From: Acidobacteriota bacterium
Lineage (GTDB): Bacteria > Acidobacteriota > Terriglobia > Acidiferrales > UBA7541
Direction of reading: 5' to 3'
Length of the DNA stretch: 64,000 nucleotides
Assembly: GCA_003223215.1 (NCBI GenBank)
Contig: QHYH01000108.1
Coordinates: 1 to 64,000, forward strand
The translations under genes and the position numbers were made by a program. The number at the start of each line of letters is the position of its first letter. Within the stretch, counting starts at the first letter, position 1. The notes under the pieces were generated by a model, which was not told where the DNA came from, did no database searches, and worked only from the letters and a program-made list of their open reading frames with translations. Of this stretch, positions 36,016-45,801 are shown one piece after another.

Positions 36016-36075
36016 CAGAAGAGAGATTCCTTCTCTCGCTCGGAATGACGGGCGGGTCGACGGCGCACGTACAAA

Positions 36076-37188
36076 CTACGGCCGCACGGCAAGCTTGATC
36101 TCGCCGCTGCGGGACTTCATACGCTCGAAGGCCTGCGGCAAGTCGGCCAGACGAATTTCTTCGGTGACAAAGTCGTGCGCAGAAATGTCACCGCGACGAA
36201 TCGCCTCCAGCGCCTCGCGGAAGAAGCGCGGCGTGTGATGGAACGTAGAGATGAGCCTGATCTCGGAATAGTGGATGGCGGCAGGCTCGATCTCAAGACG
36301 CGTACCCGAAGGCAGGCCGCTGAAGAAATTCACAACGCCTCCGCGGCGCACGATGGCCAGCGCCATGCGCCAGGTGGCGGGATTGCCGGCAGCTTCGACG
36401 ACCGAATCCGGTCCGCGCTGATCGTCGGTGAGAGCCCTTACAGCGGCGACAATATCCTTCACCTCGTTAACGTTGATGGTAGCGACCGCGCCGAGACGTT
36501 TGGCCACATCGAGAGGGGCGGCGCGCCGAGCCAGGGCGATGACCCGGGCGCCACGGCGAGACAGCATGCGGATGAATTTCAGCCCGATCGGCCCGCAGCC
36601 AATCACCGCGACAATGTCGCCGGTGCGCACCTCCATTTCGTGAATGCCCCGCAGAACGCAGGCAAGCGGCTCCGCCAGCGCCGCGCTTTGGTCATCCACC
36701 GAGTGCGGCACTCCCAGCATGTTTTCCATGGCGATGCGGCCGGGAATGCGCATGTACTCGGCATATGCGCCGTTGTTAAAAAGCAAATCGTCGCAAAGAT
36801 TTTCCTGGCCGCGCCGGCAGTGGTAACAGCGCAGGCACGGCGCGGAATTCGCCGCCACGACCCGCATGCCGAGGCGCCAGCGCGGATCGACGCGCTTGCC
36901 GACGGCCACGATGTCGCCTACCAGTTCGTGGCCAAAGACCGCCGGCGGCTGAATCATGCGGGCATGATAGCCGCGCTTCCAAACCTTGAGGTCCGTGCCG
37001 TCGGTGAGCGCGAGGCGCACGCGAAGAAGCACTTCATCGGCGGCCAACGAAGGCACGTCGATCATTTCGACGCGAAGATCCTCGCTGCCATACAGAACCG
37101 CAGCAGTCATTTTGGATGGCACCGCAACGCGTGCGACGGCAGCTTTCAATTCCTCTTCCGTTTCTGTTTTCCTGATCGTGGTCTTCAT
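36076..37188 (-). CDS. Zinc-type medium-chain dehydrogenase, first catalytic Cys replaced
   Basis: 370 residues; ATG 37188 overlaps the upstream stop by 4 bp (ATGA). The MDR fold is complete: GHE of the catalytic site (VFGHELVGD), structural zinc cysteines CLRCYHCRRGQENLC, and Rossmann GCGPIGLKF. The usual catalytic CGTD reads DGTD (LTDGTDLKVW), so the first zinc ligand is Asp. It is otherwise closest to threonine/sorbitol-dehydrogenase-like enzymes. It is paired with a second MDR gene inside the hopanoid operon, suggesting a redox step on a hopanoid side chain, but the substrate is unproven. Confidence 0.85.
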   Translation of the reverse strand: MKTTIRKTETEEELKAAVARVAVPSKMTAAVLYGSEDLRVEMIDVPSLAADEVLLRVRLALTDGTDLKVWKRGYHARMIQPPAVFGHELVGDIVAVGKRVDPRWRLGMRVVAANSAPCLRCYHCRRGQENLCDDLLFNNGAYAEYMRIPGRIAMENMLGVPHSVDDQSAALAEPLACVLRGIHEMEVRTGDIVAVIGCGPIGLKFIRMLSRRGARVIALARRAAPLDVAKRLGAVATINVNEVKDIVAAVRALTDDQRGPDSVVEAAGNPATWRMALAIVRRGGVVNFFSGLPSGTRLEIEPAAIHYSEIRLISTFHHTPRFFREALEAIRRGDISAHDFVTEEIRLADLPQAFERMKSRSGEIKLAVRP

Positions 37189-38291
37189 CCGTGCGTGATC
37201 AAAACCTTTAGCGATTCTTCCGTGGGCCGGGCTGCCAGCTCCAAAGCGTCTTGAATTCTATCCAGGGGAAACCGGTGCGTCACAATATCCATCACCGGAA
37301 GCTTCTTGCGGAGCACCAGGTCCGCGGCCGCCTCCTGGATATCCACCGCGGCGCTATAGCTGCCCAGAATTTCTTTTTCGTCAATCCCCACAGCCGCTGC
37401 GGGAAACTCGATCCTGGTGACCGGATCGTTGGCGGCAAACAACAGGACCCGACCACCAGGCCTCGCCGCAGCCAGCGCTTCCACGACCACCGCGGGATGC
37501 GCTACGGCCACCAGAACGGCATCTGCCCCCCGGCCCTCCGTGCGGGCCTGAATCTCCTCCACCAGCTTACCACCACTGGGGTCAAACGACTCAATCGCGC
37601 CCAAACGAAGGCTCTTGGCGCGGCGCTCAGCCATGGGGTCGCTGGTATAGAGACGGGGCCCGGCCAGCTTCGCGACCATCAGGAGCTGCAAGCCGATGGG
37701 ACCGCAGCCGATGACCAGGACGGTTTCGCCTGCCGTTACGCGGGCCTTCTCGACGGCTTTCAGAATCGTGTTGATGGGCTCGATGAAGGTGGCTTCTTCG
37801 AAGCTGACGTTCTCGGGAACCGCCACGATGCCGCGCTCGGCGACCCAAGGCATGGCTTTTACATATTCGGCGAAGCCGCCGCCGTTGGGAGTAAAGCCGG
37901 CGGTCAGGCCGGTGGTCTTGTACTGCTTGCACTGAGAAAAGAGGCGACGCTCGCAGTAAAAGCATTTGCCACATGGCACGTGATGAAAACTCATCACGCG
38001 ATCACCCTGTTTCCATTTGCTGACCCCACGGCCGACGGCAACCACCGTGCCGGCCAGCTCGTGTCCGAGGATTTGCGGCGGCTCGACGTAGCGATGGAAA
38101 ATCTTCTTGATGTCCGTGCCGCAGACCCCGCAGGCGGCAACTTTGATGAGCGCTTCGCCATCCCTGACTTCGGGGACCGGGACTTCCTCGACGCGAACGA
38201 TGCCCTTTTCGCGGAAGACGCCGGCACGCATGGTTTTGGGGATGGGGCGGCGTGAGCGGGCGGCCTCTAGCGTCGTGCCGGTGCGGCTCAT
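37185..38291 (-). CDS. Zinc-type medium-chain dehydrogenase in the hopanoid operon
   Basis: 368 residues with intact catalytic motif CGVCGTDIKK, GHE (ILGHELAG), structural cysteines CGKCFYCERRLFSQC and Rossmann GCGPIGLQL. Length and domain order are normal for the family. It overlaps the nucleosidase gene by 4 bp upstream and the next dehydrogenase by 4 bp downstream, so all three are translationally coupled. The preceding HpnG/HpnA genes act on the C35 side chain, so oxidation or reduction of a side-chain hydroxyl is a reasonable inference. NAD(P) preference is not clear from sequence. Confidence 0.87.
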   Translation of the reverse strand: MSRTGTTLEAARSRRPIPKTMRAGVFREKGIVRVEEVPVPEVRDGEALIKVAACGVCGTDIKKIFHRYVEPPQILGHELAGTVVAVGRGVSKWKQGDRVMSFHHVPCGKCFYCERRLFSQCKQYKTTGLTAGFTPNGGGFAEYVKAMPWVAERGIVAVPENVSFEEATFIEPINTILKAVEKARVTAGETVLVIGCGPIGLQLLMVAKLAGPRLYTSDPMAERRAKSLRLGAIESFDPSGGKLVEEIQARTEGRGADAVLVAVAHPAVVVEALAAARPGGRVLLFAANDPVTRIEFPAAAVGIDEKEILGSYSAAVDIQEAAADLVLRKKLPVMDIVTHRFPLDRIQDALELAARPTEESLKVLITHG

Positions 38292-39040
38292 CGTGCTACC
38301 GCTCCGCTCGTCGTGCTCATTGACGATCCGACCGCCTGGACATAACGGTCCAGGAATGCCGCCAGTTTTTCCGCGGCCGCGCGGCTTTGCGTTGCAAACC
38401 TTACCAGTGCAGCCGTGGACAGGGGGTGACGTACCATCTCGCCCAAGACGCGAGGGATGCTTACCTCCCCCGTTGAAGTCATAACTCTATTGAAGTCCAG
38501 GGGCAGGTCCTGGTCCGCGGCGTCGCTGATGCCGCGAATGGCAATTCCTTTTGCCCCGAATGCAGCTGCTTCGTATAACACTGCCCCGCTCTCCATTTCT
38601 ACGGCGTCAGCGAGCCTGCCAAGTTCTCTTTTCTCCGTCGCCAAACCGATCACGCGGTCGGCACTGTAGAACGAATCGACCGCGCGCGCACCGTGCTCTT
38701 CCGCAAGCCGAACCAGCCGAGCATCCGCGGCGACTACACGCTGCGAGCCAACCGCCTGAACCTCCTTCGCGGCAAGAACGTCTCCAAGGTGATACTCCGG
38801 ACGAAGCGCACCGGCCAGTCCACTGGAAATGCAGAAATCAACTTCACCATCGCAAATAACCTTGGTCGCTTGCAACCAGGCATTCTTCCCGCCGACCCCG
38901 GTCAATAGCACGTTTACTTCGCTGGCGCCGATGCGCGCTCGAAAGAACTGTGCTTTGCCCTTGGTCATTTTTTCAAAGCCTCTTAACTTGCGCCAAGGGG
39001 CGAATTCGGCTTCCACGGCGAAGGTGACCAGGACGCGCAT
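38288..39040 (-). CDS. hpnG: HpnG-type nucleosidase (phosphorylase superfamily)
   Basis: 250 residues with the MTA/SAH-nucleosidase fold: an N-terminal TFAVEAEFAPWRKL, LTGVGGKNAW, SSGLAGALRPEYHLGDV, and the catalytic/ribose-binding ADAVEMESGAV with GISDAADQDLP. In hopanoid pathways this family member (HpnG) removes adenine from adenosylhopane to give ribosylhopane. Its place between hpnA and the two dehydrogenases, with a 4-bp overlap downstream, supports that role over general purine salvage. Adenosylhopane formation itself needs a radical SAM enzyme (HpnH), not recognised with its cluster motif in this window. Confidence 0.83.
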   Translation of the reverse strand: MRVLVTFAVEAEFAPWRKLRGFEKMTKGKAQFFRARIGASEVNVLLTGVGGKNAWLQATKVICDGEVDFCISSGLAGALRPEYHLGDVLAAKEVQAVGSQRVVAADARLVRLAEEHGARAVDSFYSADRVIGLATEKRELGRLADAVEMESGAVLYEAAAFGAKGIAIRGISDAADQDLPLDFNRVMTSTGEVSIPRVLGEMVRHPLSTAALVRFATQSRAAAEKLAAFLDRYVQAVGSSMSTTSGAVAR

Positions 39041-39090
39041 GGATAAAAGCGTTAACCACCAGGGCGCAGCTGCGCCTTACTAGATTGCCT

Positions 39091-40113
39091 CTAGGCTGCG
39101 CGGGCGCGTGCCATCTTCCTCGCGCGGCCCTTGTTGATATAGCCGTTGGCCTCGTACCAGCGGACCGCGCGTTCGAGCGCGCCAGCCACCGGACCCGCCT
39201 TGAAACCCAATTCACGTTGCGCGCGCGAGCAATCCACAAACATCATGTGCCGCGCGATCTTCACGCCTTCGACCGGAATGCCCGGTTCCCGACCAATCAG
39301 CCGCGAAAACAAGGTATTGGCGTAGGCTACACCTAACGCCAAGCCGTGGGGAATTTTCAGCTTCGGCGCCGACAGACCGGTAATTCGGGAAAGCGTATCG
39401 AGCAACTGCTTTAGCGTGAGATTCTCGCCGCCCAAAAGATACCGCTCGCCAACCCTTCCCTTCTCGGCGGCAAGCAGATGGCCGGCGGCGCATTCCTCGA
39501 CACCAACGAAATTCAAGCCGGTCTCGACATAGCCCGGCATCTTGCCATTCAGAAAATCCAGAATGATTTTGCCTGTCGGCGTGGGCTTCCAATCCCAAGG
39601 GCCGACGGGCGTAGTCGGCATAACTACGATGACGGACAAGCCTGCTTTGGCGGCCTTGAGAGCTTCCTGTTCGGCCATCCACTTGGAGCGCTTGTAATGG
39701 CCGACCATCTCTTCGAGTCGAGTGTCCGTAAATTCGTTGGGATGTTGCGGACGGTCAACGGCGATGGTGGCGACCGTGCTGGTGTAAATGAACTGCTCGA
39801 CGCCCGCGCGTATCGCAGCGTCGAGAAGGTTTTTTGTGCCGCCGACGTTCGAATCGTAAATATCCTGCTTGCGCTTAGCCCACAAACGATAATCGGCGGC
39901 AACATGGAAGACGCGCTTGGCTCCCTGCGTCGCGCGAGCGACTGCTGCCGGATCGCGCAAATCGCCAGTGACGTATTCGAGCGACAGGTCCGCGATCGCC
40001 CGATTGGTGCTCGAAGGACGCAGCATTACGCGCACATCTTCTCGCCGCGCCACCAATTGGCGCGCCACGTGGCTGCCCAGGAAGCCGGAAGCGCCGGTCA
40101 CCAGGATGGTCAT
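39091..40113 (-). CDS. hpnA: Hopanoid-associated sugar epimerase HpnA
   Basis: 340 residues of the extended SDR family: VTGASGFLGSHVARQL (NAD-binding GxxGxxG), the catalytic Tyr/Lys pair in HYKRSKWMAEQEAL, and the HpnA-typical PTTPVGPWDWKPTPTGKII block. HpnA is thought to act in maturation of the bacteriohopanetetrol or cyclitol side chain; its exact reaction is not settled. The ATG overlaps the stop of the upstream gene by 4 bp. A 50-bp gap separates it from hpnG. Confidence 0.93.
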   Translation of the reverse strand: MTILVTGASGFLGSHVARQLVARREDVRVMLRPSSTNRAIADLSLEYVTGDLRDPAAVARATQGAKRVFHVAADYRLWAKRKQDIYDSNVGGTKNLLDAAIRAGVEQFIYTSTVATIAVDRPQHPNEFTDTRLEEMVGHYKRSKWMAEQEALKAAKAGLSVIVVMPTTPVGPWDWKPTPTGKIILDFLNGKMPGYVETGLNFVGVEECAAGHLLAAEKGRVGERYLLGGENLTLKQLLDTLSRITGLSAPKLKIPHGLALGVAYANTLFSRLIGREPGIPVEGVKIARHMMFVDCSRAQRELGFKAGPVAGALERAVRWYEANGYINKGRARKMARARAA

Positions 40114-40841
40114 GCGATTCCTATGCCTTCTTCACGTGCTTCCGGATGCGGCGTTTCGGTGAGGGATGCCTGAGCGCCCTTCCATTCCCTCGCCTGCGTT
40201 TGCGACAGAAGCGCCTCTTCGACGTCCTCGGAAAACTGACGCCAGAAACTGCTGGGGATCAGGATGCGGGCTTCCGCGGTTTTGCGGACAATGGTCTGAT
40301 CTGAAGATCCCGCGGTGATCAGCCAGCCGTCCACATCGTTTTTCAATAGGAATGCCCGGAGAGGCGACAAGTGCACGAGGTCTGCCTCTAGGTGAACGGG
40401 GGAATGGACGGCGGTAAAAAAGCCGGACAGTCTCGCCGCGCGAAGCCCTTCGACCGCAAACGCGGAGCCAGGGTCTTCGAATGAGCGCAGACGCACCGTC
40501 AAAAATAGTTGCGGTAGCGGCTGAAATTCGTGAATGCGACGGGGCAAGAGCGTTCCATCGGTTTCGAGAAACACGAAGCGACCGCCCCGCGCGACGGCGC
40601 GAACGAAATGGCCCACACCCGAGTGGTGCAACGGTTCGCTCCCGCCAACCCAAACGACCGGTGCCCGATTGTTGATAAGCTCCCGCATTTTTTCGCGCGA
40701 AACCGGCGCATCGGCGCCAGGATGAAGAATTACACCGGGGTCCACACAATAAAGCAGAGAGCTTTCCCGCGCGGAACTAAAGATTTGCGCGATCCGGACC
40801 TTTGCCAATTTTGCCGTGAGCCGCGCTGGTAAGCGCATCAT
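40110..40841 (-). CDS. Radical-SAM-like protein without a cluster motif
   Basis: 243 residues. The middle matches the part of a radical SAM TIM barrel that binds SAM: VVWVGGSEPLHHSGVGHFVRAV corresponds to the GGEP motif and following helix, and FLETDGTLL to the next strand. The usual CxxxCxxC cluster motif is absent; only one Cys (LLYCVDPG) lies in the right area. It starts 5 bp after shc and overlaps hpnA, so it is firmly in the hopanoid operon, where HpnH (radical SAM) would be expected. It may be a degenerate relative or a non-catalytic partner. It is far shorter than HpnH (about 330). Confidence 0.6.
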   Translation of the reverse strand: MMRLPARLTAKLAKVRIAQIFSSARESSLLYCVDPGVILHPGADAPVSREKMRELINNRAPVVWVGGSEPLHHSGVGHFVRAVARGGRFVFLETDGTLLPRRIHEFQPLPQLFLTVRLRSFEDPGSAFAVEGLRAARLSGFFTAVHSPVHLEADLVHLSPLRAFLLKNDVDGWLITAGSSDQTIVRKTAEARILIPSSFWRQFSEDVEEALLSQTQAREWKGAQASLTETPHPEAREEGIGIA

Positions 40842-40846
40842 GTAGT

Positions 40847-42862
40847 CTAGATCCCGCTGCGCTGCCGGAATTCACTAGGCTGGAATTTCACGGCGGCATA
40901 CTCTTCCGCTCTGCGCGATTGATTGAAGTAGCGCGCGAGGGCGTAGACAGGAAACGAATTCCGGTAAAGATGATACTTTAGGTAAAACACCCCGGGAAAA
41001 CCTGTGCCGGTGAATTCCGGCTCGCTCCAGGAGCCATCGGCTTGCTGGCGATGGACCAGGTAAGCCACCGCTTTTCTTACTGCGGAGTCTTCCGTTCCCG
41101 CACCGGCAAGCAGTCCAATAAGACCCCAGGCAGTCTGCGAAGCCGTGCTCGTCCCCTGACCCTTCGTCGCAGGCACGTCGTAACTGAGCAGCGATTCGCC
41201 GAAACTGCCGTCCACTTTCTGGACGCTGCGGAGCCAGTTGACGGCGCGCTGGCAGAATTCGCGCGTGGCAAGGGAAACCGTTTCGAGGGCGCGCAGGACG
41301 CCGCTCGTTCCATAAATATAATTCACGCCCCAGCGGCCGAACCACGAACCGTCTTTCGATTGATCCTTCAACAGAAAATTCACGGCTCGCCGAATGACCG
41401 GGTGGCCGTCGGACCAACCGAAGCGGCCGAGACACTCAACAACGCGCGCGGTGACATCAGCGGTCGAGGGGTCGATCATGGCGTTGTGATCGGCAAAGGG
41501 AATGTTGCAGAGAAACTTGCGGTCGTTGTCGCGGTCAAAAGCGCCCCAGCCGCCGTCGCGATTCTGCATGCTGAGAAGCCATTGAATGCCGCGGCGCATG
41601 GCGGCTTCCATGCGCGCAGGATCGGGATACCTCACACGCTCGAGCGCCATCAGCACGAACGCGGTGTCGTCCACGTCGGGATAAAAGTCGTTGCGAAATT
41701 CAAAGGCCCAGCCCCCGGGCTCCGCGTCCTTGTTTTTGACTTGCCAATCGCCGGGGCCGAGTACCTGTTTCGAGAGAAGCCATTCCGCAGCCTTGACAAG
41801 AGCGGGATGGTCCGGAGGCAGGCCCGCCTCTTCCAGAGCAACCATCGCAATACAGGTATCCCACACCGGCGAGACGCATGGCTGCATGCGAATGGTGTCT
41901 TGTTCCTCAATTTCAAAGCGCGAAAACTCCTTGATTTCGCGCAAAGTAAGGGGATCGTCCGGCCCGTGGCCAAAAGCCATGAGCAAGAAAATCGAGTTCA
42001 TCATTGCCGGATAGATGGCGGCAAGGCCGTCGGTGCGTTCGATATGGTCGAGCATCCACGATTTCGCCTCGCGGATAGCGCGCTGGCGGAACGGCTTCCA
42101 GGGCCACTTCTCATACAGCTTTAGCCCGCGGTCCACAGCCAGGAAGACGTTTTTCCACGATAGGATCTGCCCGCTCCAATCCAAGGCAGCCGTCTTGCGC
42201 TCGGGATCCTTGAACAGCTCGTCGACATGGGCGCGCTCCGGCAGCTTCCAGTCGGGGCGCAGGGCCGACAAGATGGCCATGGGGATCACGATGCCGCGGG
42301 TCCACGAAGACATTTCATAAATGTTGAAGATGAACCAACTCGGAATGAGCAACAATTCGGGTGGAATCGAAGGAACAAGATCCCAGCTAACCGCCCCAAC
42401 CAGCGCCAGGTAAAAACGAACGTAGGAATTGGAATGCTCGAGACCGCCCAAGCGATGCACGATTTCCCGCGCGCGCACCAGGTTCGGCGCATACGGCGAG
42501 TCACCTGCCAATTTCAGCGCAAAATACGCCTTGCAGGTCGCATTGAGCTCGGAAGGACCACCGGGATAGATGCTCCAGCCGCCGTCAGGCAGTTGGCCCT
42601 GGCGGACGTAGTTGGCCAGCTTGGCGATGCGCTCCGGATCAGCCTTGCCAAGAACGTGGAGGTAATAGATGTAATCCGATTCCAGTGTGGAATCGGCTTC
42701 GAGTTCACCCTGCCAGTAGCCCTCCTCGGCTTGAAGAGAAAGGAGGTGGTTCGCGCCGCGCTCAATCGCTTTTTCGAGCCGCTCAGCCCAGTTCTGCTCC
42801 TGCCCCGGGACCGCCGCCGGAGCGGCAACAGGTTGCTCTCCTACGCGGGCAAATGAGGCCAT
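40847..42862 (-). CDS. shc: Squalene-hopene cyclase
   Basis: 671 residues from ATG 42862, chosen because GGGGGGAG lies 6 bp upstream. The protonating motif is present as DVDD (396-399, in YPDVDDTAFV). Several QW repeats occur (for example QNRDGGWGAFD, QSKDGSWFGRWG, VQKVDGSFGES), and the active-site-lining MNS and GWAFEF blocks are intact. It cyclises squalene to hopene or diplopterol at the inner membrane. Length is normal. It heads the operon of radical-SAM-like gene, hpnA, hpnG, dehydrogenases, hpnCD and hpnE, so expression of the whole pathway probably starts in the 230-bp gap upstream. Confidence 0.96.
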   Translation of the reverse strand: MASFARVGEQPVAAPAAVPGQEQNWAERLEKAIERGANHLLSLQAEEGYWQGELEADSTLESDYIYYLHVLGKADPERIAKLANYVRQGQLPDGGWSIYPGGPSELNATCKAYFALKLAGDSPYAPNLVRAREIVHRLGGLEHSNSYVRFYLALVGAVSWDLVPSIPPELLLIPSWFIFNIYEMSSWTRGIVIPMAILSALRPDWKLPERAHVDELFKDPERKTAALDWSGQILSWKNVFLAVDRGLKLYEKWPWKPFRQRAIREAKSWMLDHIERTDGLAAIYPAMMNSIFLLMAFGHGPDDPLTLREIKEFSRFEIEEQDTIRMQPCVSPVWDTCIAMVALEEAGLPPDHPALVKAAEWLLSKQVLGPGDWQVKNKDAEPGGWAFEFRNDFYPDVDDTAFVLMALERVRYPDPARMEAAMRRGIQWLLSMQNRDGGWGAFDRDNDRKFLCNIPFADHNAMIDPSTADVTARVVECLGRFGWSDGHPVIRRAVNFLLKDQSKDGSWFGRWGVNYIYGTSGVLRALETVSLATREFCQRAVNWLRSVQKVDGSFGESLLSYDVPATKGQGTSTASQTAWGLIGLLAGAGTEDSAVRKAVAYLVHRQQADGSWSEPEFTGTGFPGVFYLKYHLYRNSFPVYALARYFNQSRRAEEYAAVKFQPSEFRQRSGI

Positions 42863-43091
42863 AAAATGCTCCCCCCAGAGCACTGCAAGTTTGACGGGTC
42901 AGGGTAGGCCGGCCCAACCCGTCCGAGCACCTTCCCGATAGCCCTCAACACTTAACTGCCGTGATCCCGGTGACTTGCAATCGAACACCACAACCGAAAA
43001 GAGTCCTAGCAGCACGGGTACTTGTTCGATTATCGCTGCCCCGATGCCAGGGGTCAACGAATAAGATGCCCGGCCCCAAAACGATGCGCCG

Positions 43092-43784
43092 TCAAATGGC
43101 CACCGTCCCCGGACATTCGAGCACCCGGCCGACCAAAACCCGCAATGGCTGCGGGAGCGGCTCGCCCTCGAGCTGCGAGACCGAAGGTTTCTCGCGGAGC
43201 AGCCGGGATGGGAGTCGCGTCCATGCCGGGGACGCGGCCGAAAATAGGTCGGGGGAGCAGCGAACGATCAGGGCATCGGCGCGGTCCAGAGCCACCCGGG
43301 CGGAGTCCTTGAAATCCTCCTTGGCCGGATCGAGGACGGCAAAATACAGGCTCGGCTTCAGGAATTGCAGCAAGGAGTTGCTTTCTAGAATCAGCGGAAT
43401 CATTTCACCATTCGGGTCGGGGCCGATTTGGCCGAGCGCGGTACGCAATAGCGGAAGACCTTCGGCGAGGAAACCTTGCTTGGTACGAAGCCAAAAAGAG
43501 CGGCGCGCGCCGGCAGCGAGAAAACGCGCGCTATCCCGGCCAGTATCGGAGTGCGTTTCCCAGTCCAGTGCGCACACATGCTCGCTAGGTGCGCAGTCGC
43601 AATTCTCCCCGTTTTGCGCGCAGACGCCGTGACCATACTGTGTGATTTTTCCGGCGACCCAGTTCGCCTCGGGAAAAGCGGCAATCACGTCGCATACCAG
43701 TTGCGTCTTGCCGATGCTGCGTGTGTGACCGCCAACGACGATTACACGCCAGCGATGCGAGCCGCTTTTTTCATCTGGCGCCAA
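43092..43784 (-). CDS. P-loop protein of unknown function
   Basis: 230 residues from TTG 43784 (GAGG 6 bp upstream), overlapping the lpxD stop by 14 bp; longer starts run deep into lpxD. A Walker A-like [14 protein letters not shown] sits at about residue 15. A Cys/His-rich segment follows ([21 protein letters not shown]), then [19 protein letters not shown] and a [14 protein letters not shown] strand. The order recalls MobB/LpxK-like P-loop NTPases without matching either. The cysteine cluster suggests a metal site. Its coupling to lpxD and closeness to shc hint at an envelope role. Confidence 0.65.
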   Translation of the reverse strand: MAPDEKSGSHRWRVIVVGGHTRSIGKTQLVCDVIAAFPEANWVAGKITQYGHGVCAQNGENCDCAPSEHVCALDWETHSDTGRDSARFLAAGARRSFWLRTKQGFLAEGLPLLRTALGQIGPDPNGEMIPLILESNSLLQFLKPSLYFAVLDPAKEDFKDSARVALDRADALIVRCSPDLFSAASPAWTRLPSRLLREKPSVSQLEGEPLPQPLRVLVGRVLECPGTVAI

Positions 43785-44790
43785 GTTGAGCCTCAAGTTT
43801 TTTGATGCGCGCTGCCAGTTCGGGGAGACGGCCGTAAAAGGCGTATTGCTCTTTGAACTTTTCGAGCGCGCGGGCCGGGGTACCCCAGACCGTTTGGCCT
43901 CCGCGGATCGTCTTTCCGCCCAGCACTCCCGATTGTCCTCCAATTACCGCGCCGTCTTCCAGTTCACAGTGTTCGCCGAATCCCGCTTGCCCTCCGATGA
44001 CCACATTCCTGCCGACGATACACGAACCGGAAAATCCGACCTGCGCGGCCACCACCGTGTGCGCGCCAATCTGGCAGTTGTGGCCAATGTGCACCAGGTT
44101 GTCGAGTTTCACGCCCTCCGCGATGCGCGTGTCATCGAGCGAACCGCGGTCAATCGCCGTGTTGGCGCCAATTTCGACGTCATCGCCAATCTCCACAATA
44201 CCAACCTGCGGGAACTTCCACTGCCTCCCGTCTCCCAAGGCGTAGCCGAATCCGTCGGCGCCAATCACGGCACCGGAATGAATTTCCACGCGATGGCCGA
44301 TGCGCACGTGGTGATAAAGGGTCACCCGAGGATGAATGCGGCAGTTTTCGCCAACCCAACAGCCCGCCCCGACGACCGAGTGAGCGCCTATCTCTGTTTC
44401 TTCGCCCACGTGCGCATCCTCTCCGATCACCGCGTATGGCCCGATGCTGGCGCTTCCGGCAACCCGCGCCAGCGGGGCGACGACCGCGGTCGGATGAATT
44501 CCCGCGGCGATCGGTCGGCGATCGAGAAGCAGCGCTGCCGCCTTGGAAAACGCCACCTTCGGATTGGCCGTCCGCAATACGGTTTTGCCCGGCAAACCGA
44601 GGCCCTCACAGGCAATCACGCAGCGGGCGGCCGAAGTGGCGGCCCGCTCGGCATGCTTCGCGGAGTCAGCATAAATCAAATCGCGCGAGGCCGCGCGCTC
44701 GGGCGCGGCCACTCCCGTGATTTCCAGACTACCTTCGCCTTCAAGCGTTGCGTCAATGGCGTCCGCTAATTCCCTCGCTGTTCGTCTCAT
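43771..44790 (-). CDS. lpxD: UDP-3-O-acylglucosamine N-acyltransferase LpxD
   Basis: 339 residues from ATG 44790 (GAGG 6 bp upstream); a GTG at 44802 overlapping the previous stop is the alternative. The N-terminal uridine-binding domain ([17 protein letters not shown]) is followed by a left-handed beta-helix of hexapeptide repeats ([20 protein letters not shown] and many more), with the catalytic His in [16 protein letters not shown] and the C-terminal helical tail. It adds the second 3-hydroxyacyl chain in lipid A synthesis. It follows the acyltransferase gene directly. The rest of the lipid A pathway is not in this window. Confidence 0.94.
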   Translation of the reverse strand: MRRTARELADAIDATLEGEGSLEITGVAAPERAASRDLIYADSAKHAERAATSAARCVIACEGLGLPGKTVLRTANPKVAFSKAAALLLDRRPIAAGIHPTAVVAPLARVAGSASIGPYAVIGEDAHVGEETEIGAHSVVGAGCWVGENCRIHPRVTLYHHVRIGHRVEIHSGAVIGADGFGYALGDGRQWKFPQVGIVEIGDDVEIGANTAIDRGSLDDTRIAEGVKLDNLVHIGHNCQIGAHTVVAAQVGFSGSCIVGRNVVIGGQAGFGEHCELEDGAVIGGQSGVLGGKTIRGGQTVWGTPARALEKFKEQYAFYGRLPELAARIKKLEAQLGAR

Positions 44791-44798
44791 GTTCAGCC

Positions 44799-45707
44799 TC
44801 ACGAAAAATCATATACGGGCGGCTCTCCGTTGGGGCGCGTGTTCCACCGGCCGTGGATCCAGACCCACTGGTCGGGATATTTTCGAATGACCTCTTCGAG
44901 CACTTTTGCAAACTTCTGGGTGTTTGCGAGAATATCGCTTTCCTCGTCACCGGTTCGGGTCAGCTCCACGGGAGGCTCGAAGCGCAGCCGGTACCTGCCA
45001 AGCGGCTCGTCCCAGACCGCGTAGCCGGGCACAACGGCAGCGCCGGTGCGCCGCGCGAGCCGCGCGATCCCTGTGCTTGTGCTCGCTGCCTTTCCAAAGA
45101 AGTCCACGAAGACGGATTCCGACGGCATGGTGTTCTGGTCCGCCAGAATGCCAATCGTCCCGGCGTCTTTCAAAACCTTGATCGTAACGCGCGCCGATTC
45201 ATTCTTGAAGATCGGTTGATTCCCCGACAGGCAGCGATACCCATTCACCAGCCCGTCGATTCGGCGATTTTCGATCGGCCGCGCCAGGTAATGGAGAGGA
45301 AAGCCGTAGAGGGCATGCGCAAAAGAAGAGAGCTCCCACGCACCGATGTGTCCGGTTAGGTAGAGCACACCCTTGCCGCGGCCCTGGCCCTCAAGAAAGT
45401 TTTCATGTCCGTCCAAAACAATCATTTGCTCGATATTCTGCCTGGTGTATGTCGGAAAGCGCGCAAATTCAACAGCCATCCAACCTAGATGGCGCAGCAT
45501 TCCGCCGATTACGGATCGTCGCTGCGCGTCTGTCCACTCCGGGAAGGCGAGGCGCAGGTTGATTTCCGCGGTCTTCTGCAATCTCGGCAAAAGAACGTAT
45601 AAAAACCGCGTGAGCGCCGAGGCCATACGACGCGCCGCGGGTCTCGGCAAAAGGCCCAAACCCTTGACGATCAACCACACGGCCGCGTATTCGAGCCATT
45701 CCTTCAT
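44799..45707 (-). CDS. LpxL/HtrB-type lipid A acyltransferase
   Basis: 302 residues with an N-terminal membrane anchor ([15 protein letters not shown]) and the lysophospholipid-acyltransferase motifs: HIGAWE (catalytic H-x4-E), a glycine-rich [16 protein letters not shown] area, [18 protein letters not shown], and ends [13 protein letters not shown]. It should add secondary acyl chains to lipid A at the cytoplasmic face. Which position or chain length cannot be told. It lies immediately upstream of lpxD and 94 bp from the divergent GT39-type gene. Confidence 0.88.
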   Translation of the reverse strand: MKEWLEYAAVWLIVKGLGLLPRPAARRMASALTRFLYVLLPRLQKTAEINLRLAFPEWTDAQRRSVIGGMLRHLGWMAVEFARFPTYTRQNIEQMIVLDGHENFLEGQGRGKGVLYLTGHIGAWELSSFAHALYGFPLHYLARPIENRRIDGLVNGYRCLSGNQPIFKNESARVTIKVLKDAGTIGILADQNTMPSESVFVDFFGKAASTSTGIARLARRTGAAVVPGYAVWDEPLGRYRLRFEPPVELTRTGDEESDILANTQKFAKVLEEVIRKYPDQWVWIHGRWNTRPNGEPPVYDFS

Positions 45708-45801
45708 CGCGGAGTCAAATGGAAGAGCAGAACCACTCCGCGACAGTATGCAAGAGGTCCGGCGGTGGAAGAAAGTCTTTCAATGTTAGACTCAACCTTC
45801 C

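Noticed and set aside
36175-38255. Long plus-strand frames opposite the two dehydrogenases
   Set aside because: The minus-strand frames carry full MDR motifs; the plus-strand ones have no recognisable feature and reflect GC-rich codon bias.
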